A DNA stretch of 64,000 nt from DASRDU01 sp046331565 (GTDB lineage: Bacteria; Acidobacteriota; Blastocatellia; RBC074), in assembly GCA_046331565.1 (NCBI GenBank), contig JAXLQP010000001.1, forward strand, positions 1,178,001-1,242,000, given 5' to 3'. Both the position numbers and the translations under genes were made by a program. Positions 17,790 to 26,770 of the stretch are shown piece after piece; position 1 is the first letter of the stretch; each line of letters begins with the position of its first letter. Under the pieces are notes generated by a model. The model made no database searches and had not been told where the DNA came from. It saw only the letters and a list, made by a program, of their open reading frames with translations.

Positions 17790-17828
17790 TCTGGTTGTTC
17801 AGTATCCTGATCTGAACTCTGAACCAGA

Positions 17829-17868
17829 TCAGCCTGTCCCCTCTTTGTGTTCTTTGTCTCTTTGCGTT
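17829..17868. repeat. Single CAAAG-type repeat arm at a gene end
   Basis: On the plus strand, CTCTTTGTGTTCTTTGTCTC followed by TTTGCG (from 17840) has CTTTG-type cores at about 9-base spacing, as in the right arm of the 11850-11924 element. I found no complementary arm nearby. It supplies the last dozen codons and the stop region of YfhO copy 2. Confidence 0.55.
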
Positions 17869-20852
17869 TGAAATGATTTCATTGACCAAACCAGCACCTG
17901 CCCACCGATCAGAAAAATCACCCCACTGATTGCAGCAATCATTCCGACTCTGAAACTCAGCGGGCGATACACGAATTCAATGCGATGCTGCCCCGCTGGC
18001 ACGCTGATGCCGCGCAGCGCGTAATCCGTCCGGTGAATCGGTGTCTGCACGCCGTCCACACGCGCTTCCCAGCCGCGAAAATCAATTTCACTCAGCACCA
18101 GAAAACCGGGCTGATGATTGCTGGTCTGCAATTCAATGCGCTGCGGTTCAGAGCGCGTGATCCTGACTTTGCCGCCGACTATGTCAGCCTGTGGCAAAGA
18201 AATGTTTGATTCGACGAGCGCCATTTGTGCCGGATCAAACTGCCGACCATCGGGCAGCCTGCCTGACGTAATTGTTTGCAGAATGGCAGCGTCGCTCAGA
18301 TTCAGTGTTTCGCTGACAAACCAGGCGCGCGGCATTGCTTTCAGATTTTCGTAAAGCTCAGCTTCGCCGCACGGCCCGATCAGCTTCCATCTTTCAGGCG
18401 ACAGTCGCTGACGATCAAGCGGCGTTTCAGTTCCCGTCGTGCGATCAACCAGGCGCGCGCGCTGCATCGTCAATGCGCCGTCAGGCAGCAGATACTTCAG
18501 TTCAACGTAATCAATGGCCGCTCGCTCAAAGCTGAATCGCGTCAGGTAACGATGCGCGATAAAGCTGCCCTGTTCGCTGCTCGCCTGCCAGCTTTGAATC
18601 ACAGGGGCGCGGTGATGCCTGATGCTCTGCCCGATGTCACTTCTTTCAAAAGCCCATTCGGCAGTGTCGCGCCCGGCCTGCATTTCCCTTTCAAGCACGC
18701 GCCCGTCGCGTGTGTGCAGCCTGATGCTCGCTATCGGCGTGCCGTCTGTATAATGCGCAACACCGAAGGCCGCCGAGATCAGTTCAAGTTCAGACGCGCC
18801 TGCACCGTCAGCTTCCAGATCAAGGCTGATGCCCGACCCCAGCCTGAGTTCACTGAAAATTCCGTCGTAATAAATTTCGCCGTTGCGCTCCACGCGATTG
18901 ATGCGCTCATCCTTCAGGCTCGAACGTTCACGCACCAGGTATTTCACATTGAGCAGGTTCAGCCGCTGATCTTCAGGTCCCGTTGCCTGGCTGTCGCGCA
19001 TCATCGCAAACATATCCAGATTGCCCGCCATCGTGGCCGACCGCTGAAGATAAAGCGGGTCATAGCCGGTCACGCCCTGCAATCCGCTGACGCCTGCCAG
19101 ATTGGCGTGCCCGATGGCAGCATAGTTTTCACCAAACGGCCACGTCGCCTGGCTGATGACGCGAAAGGAATGCAGCGCAGGCTCACGCGCCTTGATTTCT
19201 CTGACTGCCGCCGAATCCTGTAGTCTGCTGACAATGCTGTAATCAACCGAGCGCCAGTAAGTGAACCAGCCGAATGAAGCCAGATCAACCAGCACAACGA
19301 TAATCAGCGCCGCGCCTGCCAGCGCGCTTTGCCGTTGCACATAAATCAACGTTCCGGCCACACACAGCCCACACATCAGCCAGGGAACCAGAATTTCAGC
19401 ATTGGTAATGCTCGTCCTCTGCGGCGTCACAGGCGCGCCGAGTTTCGCCGTGAAGAAAAGAAAAATCAGCGTGACCACAATCAGCAGCATCAGCAGCACC
19501 AGGCTGCTGCGAATCAATGCGCGTGTGGCGCTGTCGCGCTTCAGCCGGCTCAACCCTTCAAGTCCGAACCCGGCCAGCATCGCCGCCGCAAATGTAAATT
19601 CAAGCAGGTGACGATACGACGCGCGAAACAGATTGAAGACCGGCACGCGATACAACAAATGATTCAACCCGAATGGCAGATAATCACCAAACGACAACAG
19701 CAGCGCCGCCGCGCCGGTCAGTGTCCAGAACCAGACCTGTGATTGCCGCTTTGATCTGCCCGGCACAAACCACGCCGCCAGCGCCAGCAATAAACCCGAC
19801 AATCCGACATAACCATAGCCATAACGCAGCAGCCACCATTCATCCCATCCGCCCGCGTGATAAAGCGGAGGCCAGCCGCCGCCGTAAAAGTAAGGAACAA
19901 TCAGCGTCAGCAGAAAGCGCGGCGCGAGCGGATAAGCCGCAAACGCTTCGTAAGGAATCGCGGCGCGCTCGCCCTGCTGTTGCAACTCAATCGTCGGCAA
20001 CAGTTGCACTGCCGACAACAACAGACCACCCGCCCCCATCAGCACAACGCTCAGCACATAACGCCGCAGCGGAATAAAGCTGTCTTCACTCCGTCTTTCA
20101 GCCAACAGAAATTTCCTCCACGAAGCCACACGAAGATTCACGAAGCGAAACACAGACATTTCTTCACTTCGTGCTGTTTCGTGCGACTTCGTGGAAAGAG
20201 CTTTGCCGGGTTCCACCAGGCTGAACAGAAAATACGGGCCACAGATCAGAATGGTCTGCCATGTCGCCTGCGGCAAGCCGGCATAACATTGCAGCGCGAT
20301 CATCAGCGCACCGGCCATCACCCAGCGCCACGATTCGCGCCACGACCGGCTGCGCGATATTTTTTCAGTCGCCAGCAGAATCCAGGGCAGCCACGCCGCC
20401 GCCGCAATGTAATTGGTCATCTCAGGATGACTGATCATAAAACCGCCGAACGTAAAGATGACGGCGGCAATCAGCGCGGCAAGGCGACCGAGCGACAAGG
20501 CGCGGGCAAACAGAAATGTTCCGCACAGTGAAAGATGGTAAGTAATGATCGTCACCGCATTCATCGCGGCTCCGGGCGACAGAATCGCAAACAACCAGTT
20601 GGGCGGATAGAGTACGCCGGGCTGTACCGTCGCCAGCAGCGGCATTCCGGCAAATACGTGCGGATTCCACAGCGGCAGCGTGCCGCGCCTGAGCATTTCG
20701 CCGGTCAGCACACGCATCGGCAGGCTGTAAGCCCACGCATCACCCATCGCAAAAATCACGCGCCCCGTCACTGCCGGAAAAAAATAAATCAGCGGCAGCA
20801 GCAACAGCACAGCGGCTGTAATCACTGATGAGGATTTTCGCGTGGCAGTCAT
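17829..20852 (-). CDS. YfhO family membrane protein (copy 2), with a repeat element in frame
   Basis: 1007 residues. The ATG at 20852 overlaps the stop of copy 3 as ATGA, so the two are translationally coupled; an upstream start at 20882 is rejected. N-terminal LLLLPLIYFFPAVTGR and LPLWNPHVFAGMPLL, about a dozen hydrophobic helices, and the C-terminal GFLVLSEIDFRGWEARVDG are family features. Like copy 3 it has a middle soluble region (LHTRDGRVLEREMQAGRD) absent from copy 1. Between residues ~220 and 265 it has an insertion of about 40 residues, containing VASWRKFLLAERR, that the other copies lack. This is encoded by a CACGAAG-type inverted repeat (20118-20194). Its last residues (QRDKEHKEGTG) are encoded by a lone CAAAG-type arm. 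It is probably a glycan transferase. Confidence 0.88.
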   Translation of the reverse strand: MTATRKSSSVITAAVLLLLPLIYFFPAVTGRVIFAMGDAWAYSLPMRVLTGEMLRRGTLPLWNPHVFAGMPLLATVQPGVLYPPNWLFAILSPGAAMNAVTIITYHLSLCGTFLFARALSLGRLAALIAAVIFTFGGFMISHPEMTNYIAAAAWLPWILLATEKISRSRSWRESWRWVMAGALMIALQCYAGLPQATWQTILICGPYFLFSLVEPGKALSTKSHETARSEEMSVFRFVNLRVASWRKFLLAERRSEDSFIPLRRYVLSVVLMGAGGLLLSAVQLLPTIELQQQGERAAIPYEAFAAYPLAPRFLLTLIVPYFYGGGWPPLYHAGGWDEWWLLRYGYGYVGLSGLLLALAAWFVPGRSKRQSQVWFWTLTGAAALLLSFGDYLPFGLNHLLYRVPVFNLFRASYRHLLEFTFAAAMLAGFGLEGLSRLKRDSATRALIRSSLVLLMLLIVVTLIFLFFTAKLGAPVTPQRTSITNAEILVPWLMCGLCVAGTLIYVQRQSALAGAALIIVVLVDLASFGWFTYWRSVDYSIVSRLQDSAAVREIKAREPALHSFRVISQATWPFGENYAAIGHANLAGVSGLQGVTGYDPLYLQRSATMAGNLDMFAMMRDSQATGPEDQRLNLLNVKYLVRERSSLKDERINRVERNGEIYYDGIFSELRLGSGISLDLEADGAGASELELISAAFGVAHYTDGTPIASIRLHTRDGRVLEREMQAGRDTAEWAFERSDIGQSIRHHRAPVIQSWQASSEQGSFIAHRYLTRFSFERAAIDYVELKYLLPDGALTMQRARLVDRTTGTETPLDRQRLSPERWKLIGPCGEAELYENLKAMPRAWFVSETLNLSDAAILQTITSGRLPDGRQFDPAQMALVESNISLPQADIVGGKVRITRSEPQRIELQTSNHQPGFLVLSEIDFRGWEARVDGVQTPIHRTDYALRGISVPAGQHRIEFVYRPLSFRVGMIAAISGVIFLIGGQVLVWSMKSFQTQRDKEHKEGTG
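20118..20194. repeat. CACGAAG inverted repeat inside YfhO copy 2
   Basis: The left arm (20118-20145) and right arm (20167-20194) match at about 22 of 28 positions, with mismatches mainly in the spacers between cores. It lies within the coding frame of YfhO copy 2 without breaking it. The corresponding positions of copies 1 and 3 have no such sequence. Confidence 0.88.
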
Positions 20853-23734
20853 CCTAATCGCTTCAGGAAAAAAGAACCGCACACCAGCAGCAGCAGCCCC
20901 GCCAGCATATCTGTCAAACCCAGGCGAAAGCTGCGCGGGCGATAGACGAATTCCAGGCGATGCTCACCGGCAGGCACAAAGACGCCGCGCAGTGCGTAAT
21001 CTGTCCGGTGAATTTCAGTTTCGCGCCCGTCAATGCGCGCCTGCCAGCCGGGATAAAAGACTTCGCTCAGCACCAGAAAGCCTGCCTGCTGATTGCGCGT
21101 CGCCAGGTCAATCCGGTTCGGTTCATAGCGCGTGATCTTTGCGTCAGCTTTGATTGCTGACACTGTCGGCAATGATGAATACTGCTTTTCAGCTTCAAGC
21201 ATCGCCGTCTGCTGCGGGTCGAACGGCTGACCATCGCTCAGCTTCCCGGTTTTGATGGCGCGCAGAATTTCGGCTTCAGGCGCAGTCAGCAGACGGCTGA
21301 CAAACCAGGCGCGCGGCAGCGGCTTCAGGTTTTCATAAATCTTCACGTCGCCAAACTCAGCCAGTCTGCGCCAGCGTTCAGGCGGCAGCGGCACGTCATC
21401 AAGCGGCGCAACTGTTCCGGTCTGCGCGTCAGTCAGCGAAGCGCGCACCACCTGCAACTGCGCGTCAGTTCGCACGTATTCAAACTCGACGCGCTCAATC
21501 ACGGCGCGATCAAAAGTCAGCCGCGCCAGATATGTGTGCGCGGGATAAGCGCCGGACTGCTCCTGCACCGGTTTGCTTTCGGCAATTTCAGCGCGATGAT
21601 GTTTGATGGCAGCTTTGACATCAGGGCGATCCCACGCCCATTCCGATGTGTCGCGCCCGGCCTGCAATTCGCGTTCGATGATGCCGCCGTCTTTCGTGTG
21701 CAATCTGATGCGCGCGACCGGAGCGGAATCGGGAACCTGCACCGAATCTGACAGCAGCGAAATGATGGCGAGTTCGGTGGCGGGCACGTTTTCAACTTCA
21801 GTCTGAAACTTTCGCCCTGGCGCGAGCATCAGGTGCAGCGGCGTTTTGGCAAAGCTGACGCCTGCGATTTTCAAGGCATCCGGCGGTGACAGGGTGCGAT
21901 GTTTTTCGAGCAGCAGGTATTTGACGTTGAGCAGATTCAAGCCCTGCGCCTGCGCTTCGAGCGGCTGCCAGTCAGCCATGATGCCGTGCGCGTCAGCGTC
22001 TCCGGCCAGTTGCATCACGCGCGCCAGACGAAACAGATCATCGCCGCTGACGCTTTGCAGGCCGCGTGCGATCAGGCTGTTTGAGACATTCAGCAGATCG
22101 TGATTGTCAGGATTCTGCTTCGGCTCGAAACCATAATCAGACGGCAGCGCGCTCTGACTGATGATGCGAAAGGATGACAGATCAGCTTCGCGTGATTTGA
22201 TGAACTTTACTGTGGCCGGATCAGCCAGCCTTTCATTCACACGGTTCGGCTCTGCCCGCCAGGTAAAGAACCAGCCGAACGAAGCCAGATCAATGATCAG
22301 TATGGCCGTCAGCAGCAAAGCTGAAAAGCGATACCGCGCCGCATAAAACCACAACGCCAGCGCGCCGCCGACAAAAGTCATCAGCGGAAGATAAGCTTCA
22401 GCACTCGCCAGCGAACCGACTCCGGCAGGCCGTTCAGTTCCGGTTTTGAATAATGCACCGCCAAACAGCCAGAGCATCAGCACCGCCACGACCGCGAGAA
22501 AAAGAATCGCTATGCTGCCCTTCGCCAGTTCAGCGGCCCTCGCCTGCTTCACTTCGCGCAGTTTCATGACGCCAAATCCGGCGAGCATCGCGGCAGCAAA
22601 AGTGAATTCAAACCAGTGGCGGTATGAACCGCGAAAGAGGTGATAAACCGGCAGCTCATACAACCAGCGATTCATCCCGAACGGCAGATAGCCGCCAAAG
22701 GCCAGCGCGGGCGCAATCAACAGCACCAAAGTCCAGAACCTGACCTGACTTTGTCGTTCACGACTCAGCCACGCCACGACCATCAGCAGCAGGCCGAGCA
22801 GACCGACATAACCGCACGGGATGATTTCATTCCACGCGCCCCAGTAAGGAATGCTGTAGGGTTTGAGAAACGCGCCGCCGAAAAAATACGGAAAGATCAG
22901 CGACACCAGATGCGAAGGCGGCAGCGAATACCCGGCAAAGTATTCATAGCTGAGTTGTGCCCGCTCACCCTGCTTCATCAGTTCAAGTTCGGGCAGCAGT
23001 TGCGGCAGCGAAAGCAGCGCACCCGTTAACGACATCAATGCACCAGCCACGATGAATCGCCAGTGCTGCACGCCGTCATCTCTCGCCAGCAGAATAAAGA
23101 CGGCATAAGCCGCACCGAGCATTGCTGTGTAAAGCGTCATTTGCGGATCGCCCGCAAAAAGCTGAAGCGCAATCACCGCTGCGCCAAACACCACCCAGCG
23201 CCATTCAGCTTTCAGATAAAGCTGCTCAATCGCAAGCAGCACCCAGGGCAGCCAGACAATCGCCGTCAGCCGGTGAATGTGATCGAGATGACCGATGAAA
23301 AATCCGCTGAAAGTAAAAATCAGTCCGGCCAGCAGCGCCGCGAGTCGCGTCATTCCGATGCGCCGCGCAAACAGGTAAGTTCCTGTGAGTGCAAGCTGCG
23401 CACTCGTAATCATCAGCACATTGAGCGCCACAGACGGTGAGAGGATGGCGAACAGCCAGTTCGGCGGATAGAGCGCGCCCGTGTAAACATTGGCGAGCAG
23501 TGGCATGCCGCCGAACGTGTAAGGATTCCAGAGCGGCAGTTGCCCCGCCGCCAGCATGCGACCGAGCAGCACGCGCACGCCCAGATTGGAAATCCATGCA
23601 TCGCCGTGTGCAAATGCCGTGCGCCCCAGCACTGCCGGAAGAAAATAAATCACCGGCAGCAGCAGCAGCGCCGCCGCAAAAATCAGTCTTTCACGCTGTT
23701 CTGTGCGGTGAGTGAAATCAGCAGAAGCAGTCAT
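20849..23734 (-). CDS. YfhO family membrane protein (copy 3)
   Basis: 961 residues with the same plan as copies 1 and 2: LLLLPVIYFLPAVLGRTAFA, LPLWNPYTFGGMPLLANVY, many hydrophobic helices to about residue 500, a middle soluble region with LHTKDGGIIERELQAGRD, and a C-terminal beta domain with GFLVLSEVFYPGWQARIDG. It is the first gene of the unit and is coupled by an ATGA overlap to copy 2. It probably transfers sugars from a lipid-phosphate carrier outside the cytoplasmic membrane. Differences in the first periplasmic loop and middle region suggest that the copies use different acceptors, which is inference. No strong ribosome binding site is seen. Confidence 0.88.
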   Translation of the reverse strand: MTASADFTHRTEQRERLIFAAALLLLPVIYFLPAVLGRTAFAHGDAWISNLGVRVLLGRMLAAGQLPLWNPYTFGGMPLLANVYTGALYPPNWLFAILSPSVALNVLMITSAQLALTGTYLFARRIGMTRLAALLAGLIFTFSGFFIGHLDHIHRLTAIVWLPWVLLAIEQLYLKAEWRWVVFGAAVIALQLFAGDPQMTLYTAMLGAAYAVFILLARDDGVQHWRFIVAGALMSLTGALLSLPQLLPELELMKQGERAQLSYEYFAGYSLPPSHLVSLIFPYFFGGAFLKPYSIPYWGAWNEIIPCGYVGLLGLLLMVVAWLSRERQSQVRFWTLVLLIAPALAFGGYLPFGMNRWLYELPVYHLFRGSYRHWFEFTFAAAMLAGFGVMKLREVKQARAAELAKGSIAILFLAVVAVLMLWLFGGALFKTGTERPAGVGSLASAEAYLPLMTFVGGALALWFYAARYRFSALLLTAILIIDLASFGWFFTWRAEPNRVNERLADPATVKFIKSREADLSSFRIISQSALPSDYGFEPKQNPDNHDLLNVSNSLIARGLQSVSGDDLFRLARVMQLAGDADAHGIMADWQPLEAQAQGLNLLNVKYLLLEKHRTLSPPDALKIAGVSFAKTPLHLMLAPGRKFQTEVENVPATELAIISLLSDSVQVPDSAPVARIRLHTKDGGIIERELQAGRDTSEWAWDRPDVKAAIKHHRAEIAESKPVQEQSGAYPAHTYLARLTFDRAVIERVEFEYVRTDAQLQVVRASLTDAQTGTVAPLDDVPLPPERWRRLAEFGDVKIYENLKPLPRAWFVSRLLTAPEAEILRAIKTGKLSDGQPFDPQQTAMLEAEKQYSSLPTVSAIKADAKITRYEPNRIDLATRNQQAGFLVLSEVFYPGWQARIDGRETEIHRTDYALRGVFVPAGEHRLEFVYRPRSFRLGLTDMLAGLLLLVCGSFFLKRLG

Positions 23735-23811
23735 CTTCGGGGTCTGATGCCTGACCAGCGGGCGCTTCGGGCACTGTCATTGAATCCAGGCATCACAAAA
23801 GGGGCTGGAGT

Positions 23812-23896
23812 CACCCCCGTAGTAACGAATTCATTCGTTGGTTTTGAAAGCTGCTGTTTCTGAAGCAGAACGAATGAATTCGTCACGACGGGGGTG
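23812..23896. repeat. Hairpin element, CCCCCGTAGTGACGAA family (copy 1)
   Basis: The left arm (23812-23839) and right arm (23869-23896) are 28 bases long with two mismatches, around a 29-base loop. Weaker pairing continues outward for about 20 more bases on each side. A second copy lies at 42257-42338 with the same core and a different loop. Confidence 0.9.
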
Positions 23897-23939
23897 GTTC
23901 GAATCTCTTTCGTGACGCCTGTTTCCGGTTGGCGTGAAA

Positions 23940-25436
23940 TCACGGGGCATTGACTCTGGCCGGAACCAGTCGTTCGCTGGTTAATTCAGGCGCTGAACCG
24001 GCGGTTCCGGCTTCGTGATATTCGGCGTCTTCGTTGACGCGCCAGACATCGTAAAGCTCCCGATCAGCCAGAATGTTTTCTACCGTCAGCATCGCGGTCA
24101 TCATCGCGTGATCCTGATTGTTGTATTTGTGCATGCCATTGCGACCGACCAGATGCAGCCGGGGATAATCGCGTGCGAGTTCAGCGCGAATCACGCTGAC
24201 GTTGTGCGCGTAATCATCATCGTACACCGGATAAGCTTTCGGGCTGCGTACGACACAGCCATCCAGCACGTCGGCTTTCGCAGCCAGGCCGAGCTTTTCC
24301 AGTTCTTCAGCGGCCAGGGCAATCAGCTTTTCATCTGAACTCGTCCACAAGCCATCACCTTCGAAACAGAAATATTCGAGGCCGTAACAGCACAGCGCCG
24401 GATCAGGCACCATCTCCGGCGACCAGGACTTGAAGTTCTGAATGCGCCCGACCTTAACGCCCGGATCGTGAATGTAAATCCAGTTGTCATCAAATAGCTG
24501 GCGATCCTTCAGAATCAGCGCGACCATCAGAAAGTCACGATACCGCAGCGCCGCCGCCGCATCGCGGGCCTGCTGACTCAGTTTCGGCGTCAGGCCATTG
24601 ATCAGCTCACGCATTGGCGCTGATGAAATCACGTGCGCGGCCTCGACAGTTGATTGCCTGCCTGCGCCGTCCTGCATCGTGATGCGCCAGACGCGGGCTG
24701 AGCGGTCAAATTCAAGCGCAGTGACTTTGCGGCCCATCAGCACTTCGCCGTTCATCTGCTCAATCAGGCGGGCGGCTCTTTCCCACATCATCCCCGGCCC
24801 CTTGCGCGGATAGCGAAACGAATCAATCAGCGTTTTGATGACCCGATCGCCGCGGCCTTTGTTGCTGCGCAAACCGAGGGACTGAATGATGGCCCGGCCA
24901 AGCGACAGCCCCTTGATGCGCTGCGCCGCCCAGTCCGCTGAAATCTCGCGGCAATCCATCCCCCAGACTTTTTCAGTGTAGGTTTTGAAAAAGATGCTGA
25001 AGAGCCGACGCCCGAACTGATTGGAAACCCAGTCCTCAAAATTGCGCGGCTGCGGCACCGGAAAGATTCTTGCCCACAGGTAAGACACAACGCACCGCAC
25101 TGATTCAATCACGCCCAGTTTGGCGAGCGCATCGGCGGCACGGAGCGGGTAGGAAAAGAATTTGCCGCGATAATAAATGCGCGATGAACGCGGGCGGTCA
25201 AGCATGTCGTGCGGCAGCAGTTCAGTCCACAAATCCTCGACTGCTTTTGATTTCGAGAAGAAGCGATGACCGCCAATGTCGAAATGAAAGCCCTTGTACT
25301 GAGCCGTGCGCGACAATCCGCCGACATAATGCGGATCGGCTTCCAGCACCTGCACCGGCACACCCTGTTTTGCCAGCAGATAACCCGCCGTCAGACCCGC
25401 CGGGCCGCCACCAATGATTACTACTCGCTGTTTCAT
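23940..25436 (-). CDS. UDP-galactopyranose mutase-like NAD(P)/FAD-dependent oxidoreductase
   Basis: 498 residues starting MKQRVVIIGGGPAGLTAGYL, an FAD-binding dinucleotide fold. GGLSRTAQYKGFHFDIGGHR around residues 40-60 is characteristic of the NAD(P)-binding/protoporphyrinogen oxidase-like proteins related to UDP-galactopyranose mutase. YTEKVWGMDCREISADWAA near residue 155 and VGRNGMHKYNNQDHAM near the C-terminus support that group. These proteins occur in polysaccharide clusters and probably rearrange or oxidise a nucleotide or lipid-linked sugar. It lies on the same strand upstream of the YfhO genes and is divergent from a glycosyltransferase. The ATG at 25436 is preferred over a TTG one codon earlier. 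Confidence 0.87.
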   Translation of the reverse strand: MKQRVVIIGGGPAGLTAGYLLAKQGVPVQVLEADPHYVGGLSRTAQYKGFHFDIGGHRFFSKSKAVEDLWTELLPHDMLDRPRSSRIYYRGKFFSYPLRAADALAKLGVIESVRCVVSYLWARIFPVPQPRNFEDWVSNQFGRRLFSIFFKTYTEKVWGMDCREISADWAAQRIKGLSLGRAIIQSLGLRSNKGRGDRVIKTLIDSFRYPRKGPGMMWERAARLIEQMNGEVLMGRKVTALEFDRSARVWRITMQDGAGRQSTVEAAHVISSAPMRELINGLTPKLSQQARDAAAALRYRDFLMVALILKDRQLFDDNWIYIHDPGVKVGRIQNFKSWSPEMVPDPALCCYGLEYFCFEGDGLWTSSDEKLIALAAEELEKLGLAAKADVLDGCVVRSPKAYPVYDDDYAHNVSVIRAELARDYPRLHLVGRNGMHKYNNQDHAMMTAMLTVENILADRELYDVWRVNEDAEYHEAGTAGSAPELTSERLVPARVNAP

Positions 25437-25636
25437 CAAAAGTCATTATCACCACAGTCGGCCTCTCATCGCGGACGGGGCAGGAATCTCAACGGGCCTG
25501 CGGCTGCGGTTAATTTCTGAAGGATTCAAAGTTTTTCGACCGGGGCTTTTTATAGCCGAGACGGCACGCTAACACAAGGCACGCCCAGGCGATGCCGGAT
25601 TTGATCTTTGCGCGCGGCGTATGTTATTGCTTCGTT

Positions 25637-26770
25637 ATGCGAGTAGCTCTGGACGGCATTCCGCTGGTCGCGGCAAAGACCGGCGTGGGACATTACACCG
25701 ATGCGCTGGCCGAATGGCTGGCGCGCGTGCATCCCGATCATCAGTACGATCTGTTTTCGCCCTTCGACTTTGCCTTCGATCATCACAACGGCAGCAAACC
25801 GCCGAATCTGAACAAACAGTTTCTGCCGATGCGCAAACCGTTCAGAAAATGGTGGCTGATCGGTCTGCCCGCGCTGCTGCGCCTGACGCCCGTTGATGTT
25901 TTTCACGGAACGAATTACTGCGTGCCGGTCTTTGCGCCCTGCCCGACGGTTGTGACGATTCACGATCTGTCGCTGTTTGCCCAGGCCGACACGCACGAAT
26001 CAGAGAACGTAGCGCGCGGCAAACGGCGCATGCCGATGATGGCCCGCCGCGCCACGATGATTATTGCTCCGAGCGAAGCCACGCGGCGCGAAGTGGTTTC
26101 ATACCTGGGCATCAGCGACGAACGCATTCGCGTGATTTACGAAGCGGCCCGACAACACCTGCGCCCCTGGAACGCTGAAGAATGCTGCCCCGTGCTGCAA
26201 CGTCACGGACTACAGCAGCCTTATCTGCTCTATGTCGGAACCATTGAACCGCGCAAGAACCTGGCGACACTGATTCACGCTTATGATGAGCTGATTCACA
26301 CCACGCCGCATCGCCCGCAGCTTGTGTTGTGCGGCGGGCGCGGATGGTTATGCGATGACATTTACCGGCTGGTGGATGAGCTGAAACTGAACGAACTGAT
26401 CCGCTTCACCGGTTATGTCGAAGACAGCGACCTGCCCGCGCTCTATTCGGCGGCTGAGGCGTTTATTTATCCATCGCTGTATGAAGGCTTCGGCCTGCCG
26501 CCCCTTGAAGCGATGGCCTGCGGCGCGCCGATTATCACGAGCAACACTTCAAGCCTGCCCGAAGTCGTCGGTGAAGCCGGTCTGAAGCTGCCGCCGAGAG
26601 ATGTACCAGCTTTAGCCGAAGCACTGGCCCGGTTGCTTGATGATACACAGATGCGTGAGCATTACCGGCAGGCCGGACTGGCGCGGGCAGAGTTGTTTTC
26701 CTGGCAACGCGCCGCACACGAAACTCAGTCGGTTTACGATCAAGTTTATGAGCAATGGAGAAGAAAATAA
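25637..26770 (+). CDS. GT4-family glycosyltransferase
   Basis: 377 residues of GT-B fold. The N-terminal MRVALDGIPLVAAKTGVGHY is the acceptor domain start. LLYVGTIEPRKNLATLIHAY near residue 195 opens the donor domain, and YPSLYEGFGLPPLEAMACG with the EX7E-type pair near 280 is the nucleotide-sugar binding region. It transfers a hexose, retaining its configuration, in the cytoplasm, probably to a lipid-linked oligosaccharide. Upstream ATGs are in frame, but the ATG at 25637 begins the conserved strand. Its end overlaps the next gene by 23 bases, so the two are coupled. A place in a surface-glycan pathway with the adjacent mutase-like protein is likely. Confidence 0.9.
   Translation: MRVALDGIPLVAAKTGVGHYTDALAEWLARVHPDHQYDLFSPFDFAFDHHNGSKPPNLNKQFLPMRKPFRKWWLIGLPALLRLTPVDVFHGTNYCVPVFAPCPTVVTIHDLSLFAQADTHESENVARGKRRMPMMARRATMIIAPSEATRREVVSYLGISDERIRVIYEAARQHLRPWNAEECCPVLQRHGLQQPYLLYVGTIEPRKNLATLIHAYDELIHTTPHRPQLVLCGGRGWLCDDIYRLVDELKLNELIRFTGYVEDSDLPALYSAAEAFIYPSLYEGFGLPPLEAMACGAPIITSNTSSLPEVVGEAGLKLPPRDVPALAEALARLLDDTQMREHYRQAGLARAELFSWQRAAHETQSVYDQVYEQWRRK

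Noticed and set aside
18276..19223. 315-codon plus-strand open frame
   Set aside because: It is antisense to YfhO copy 2 and has no family features.
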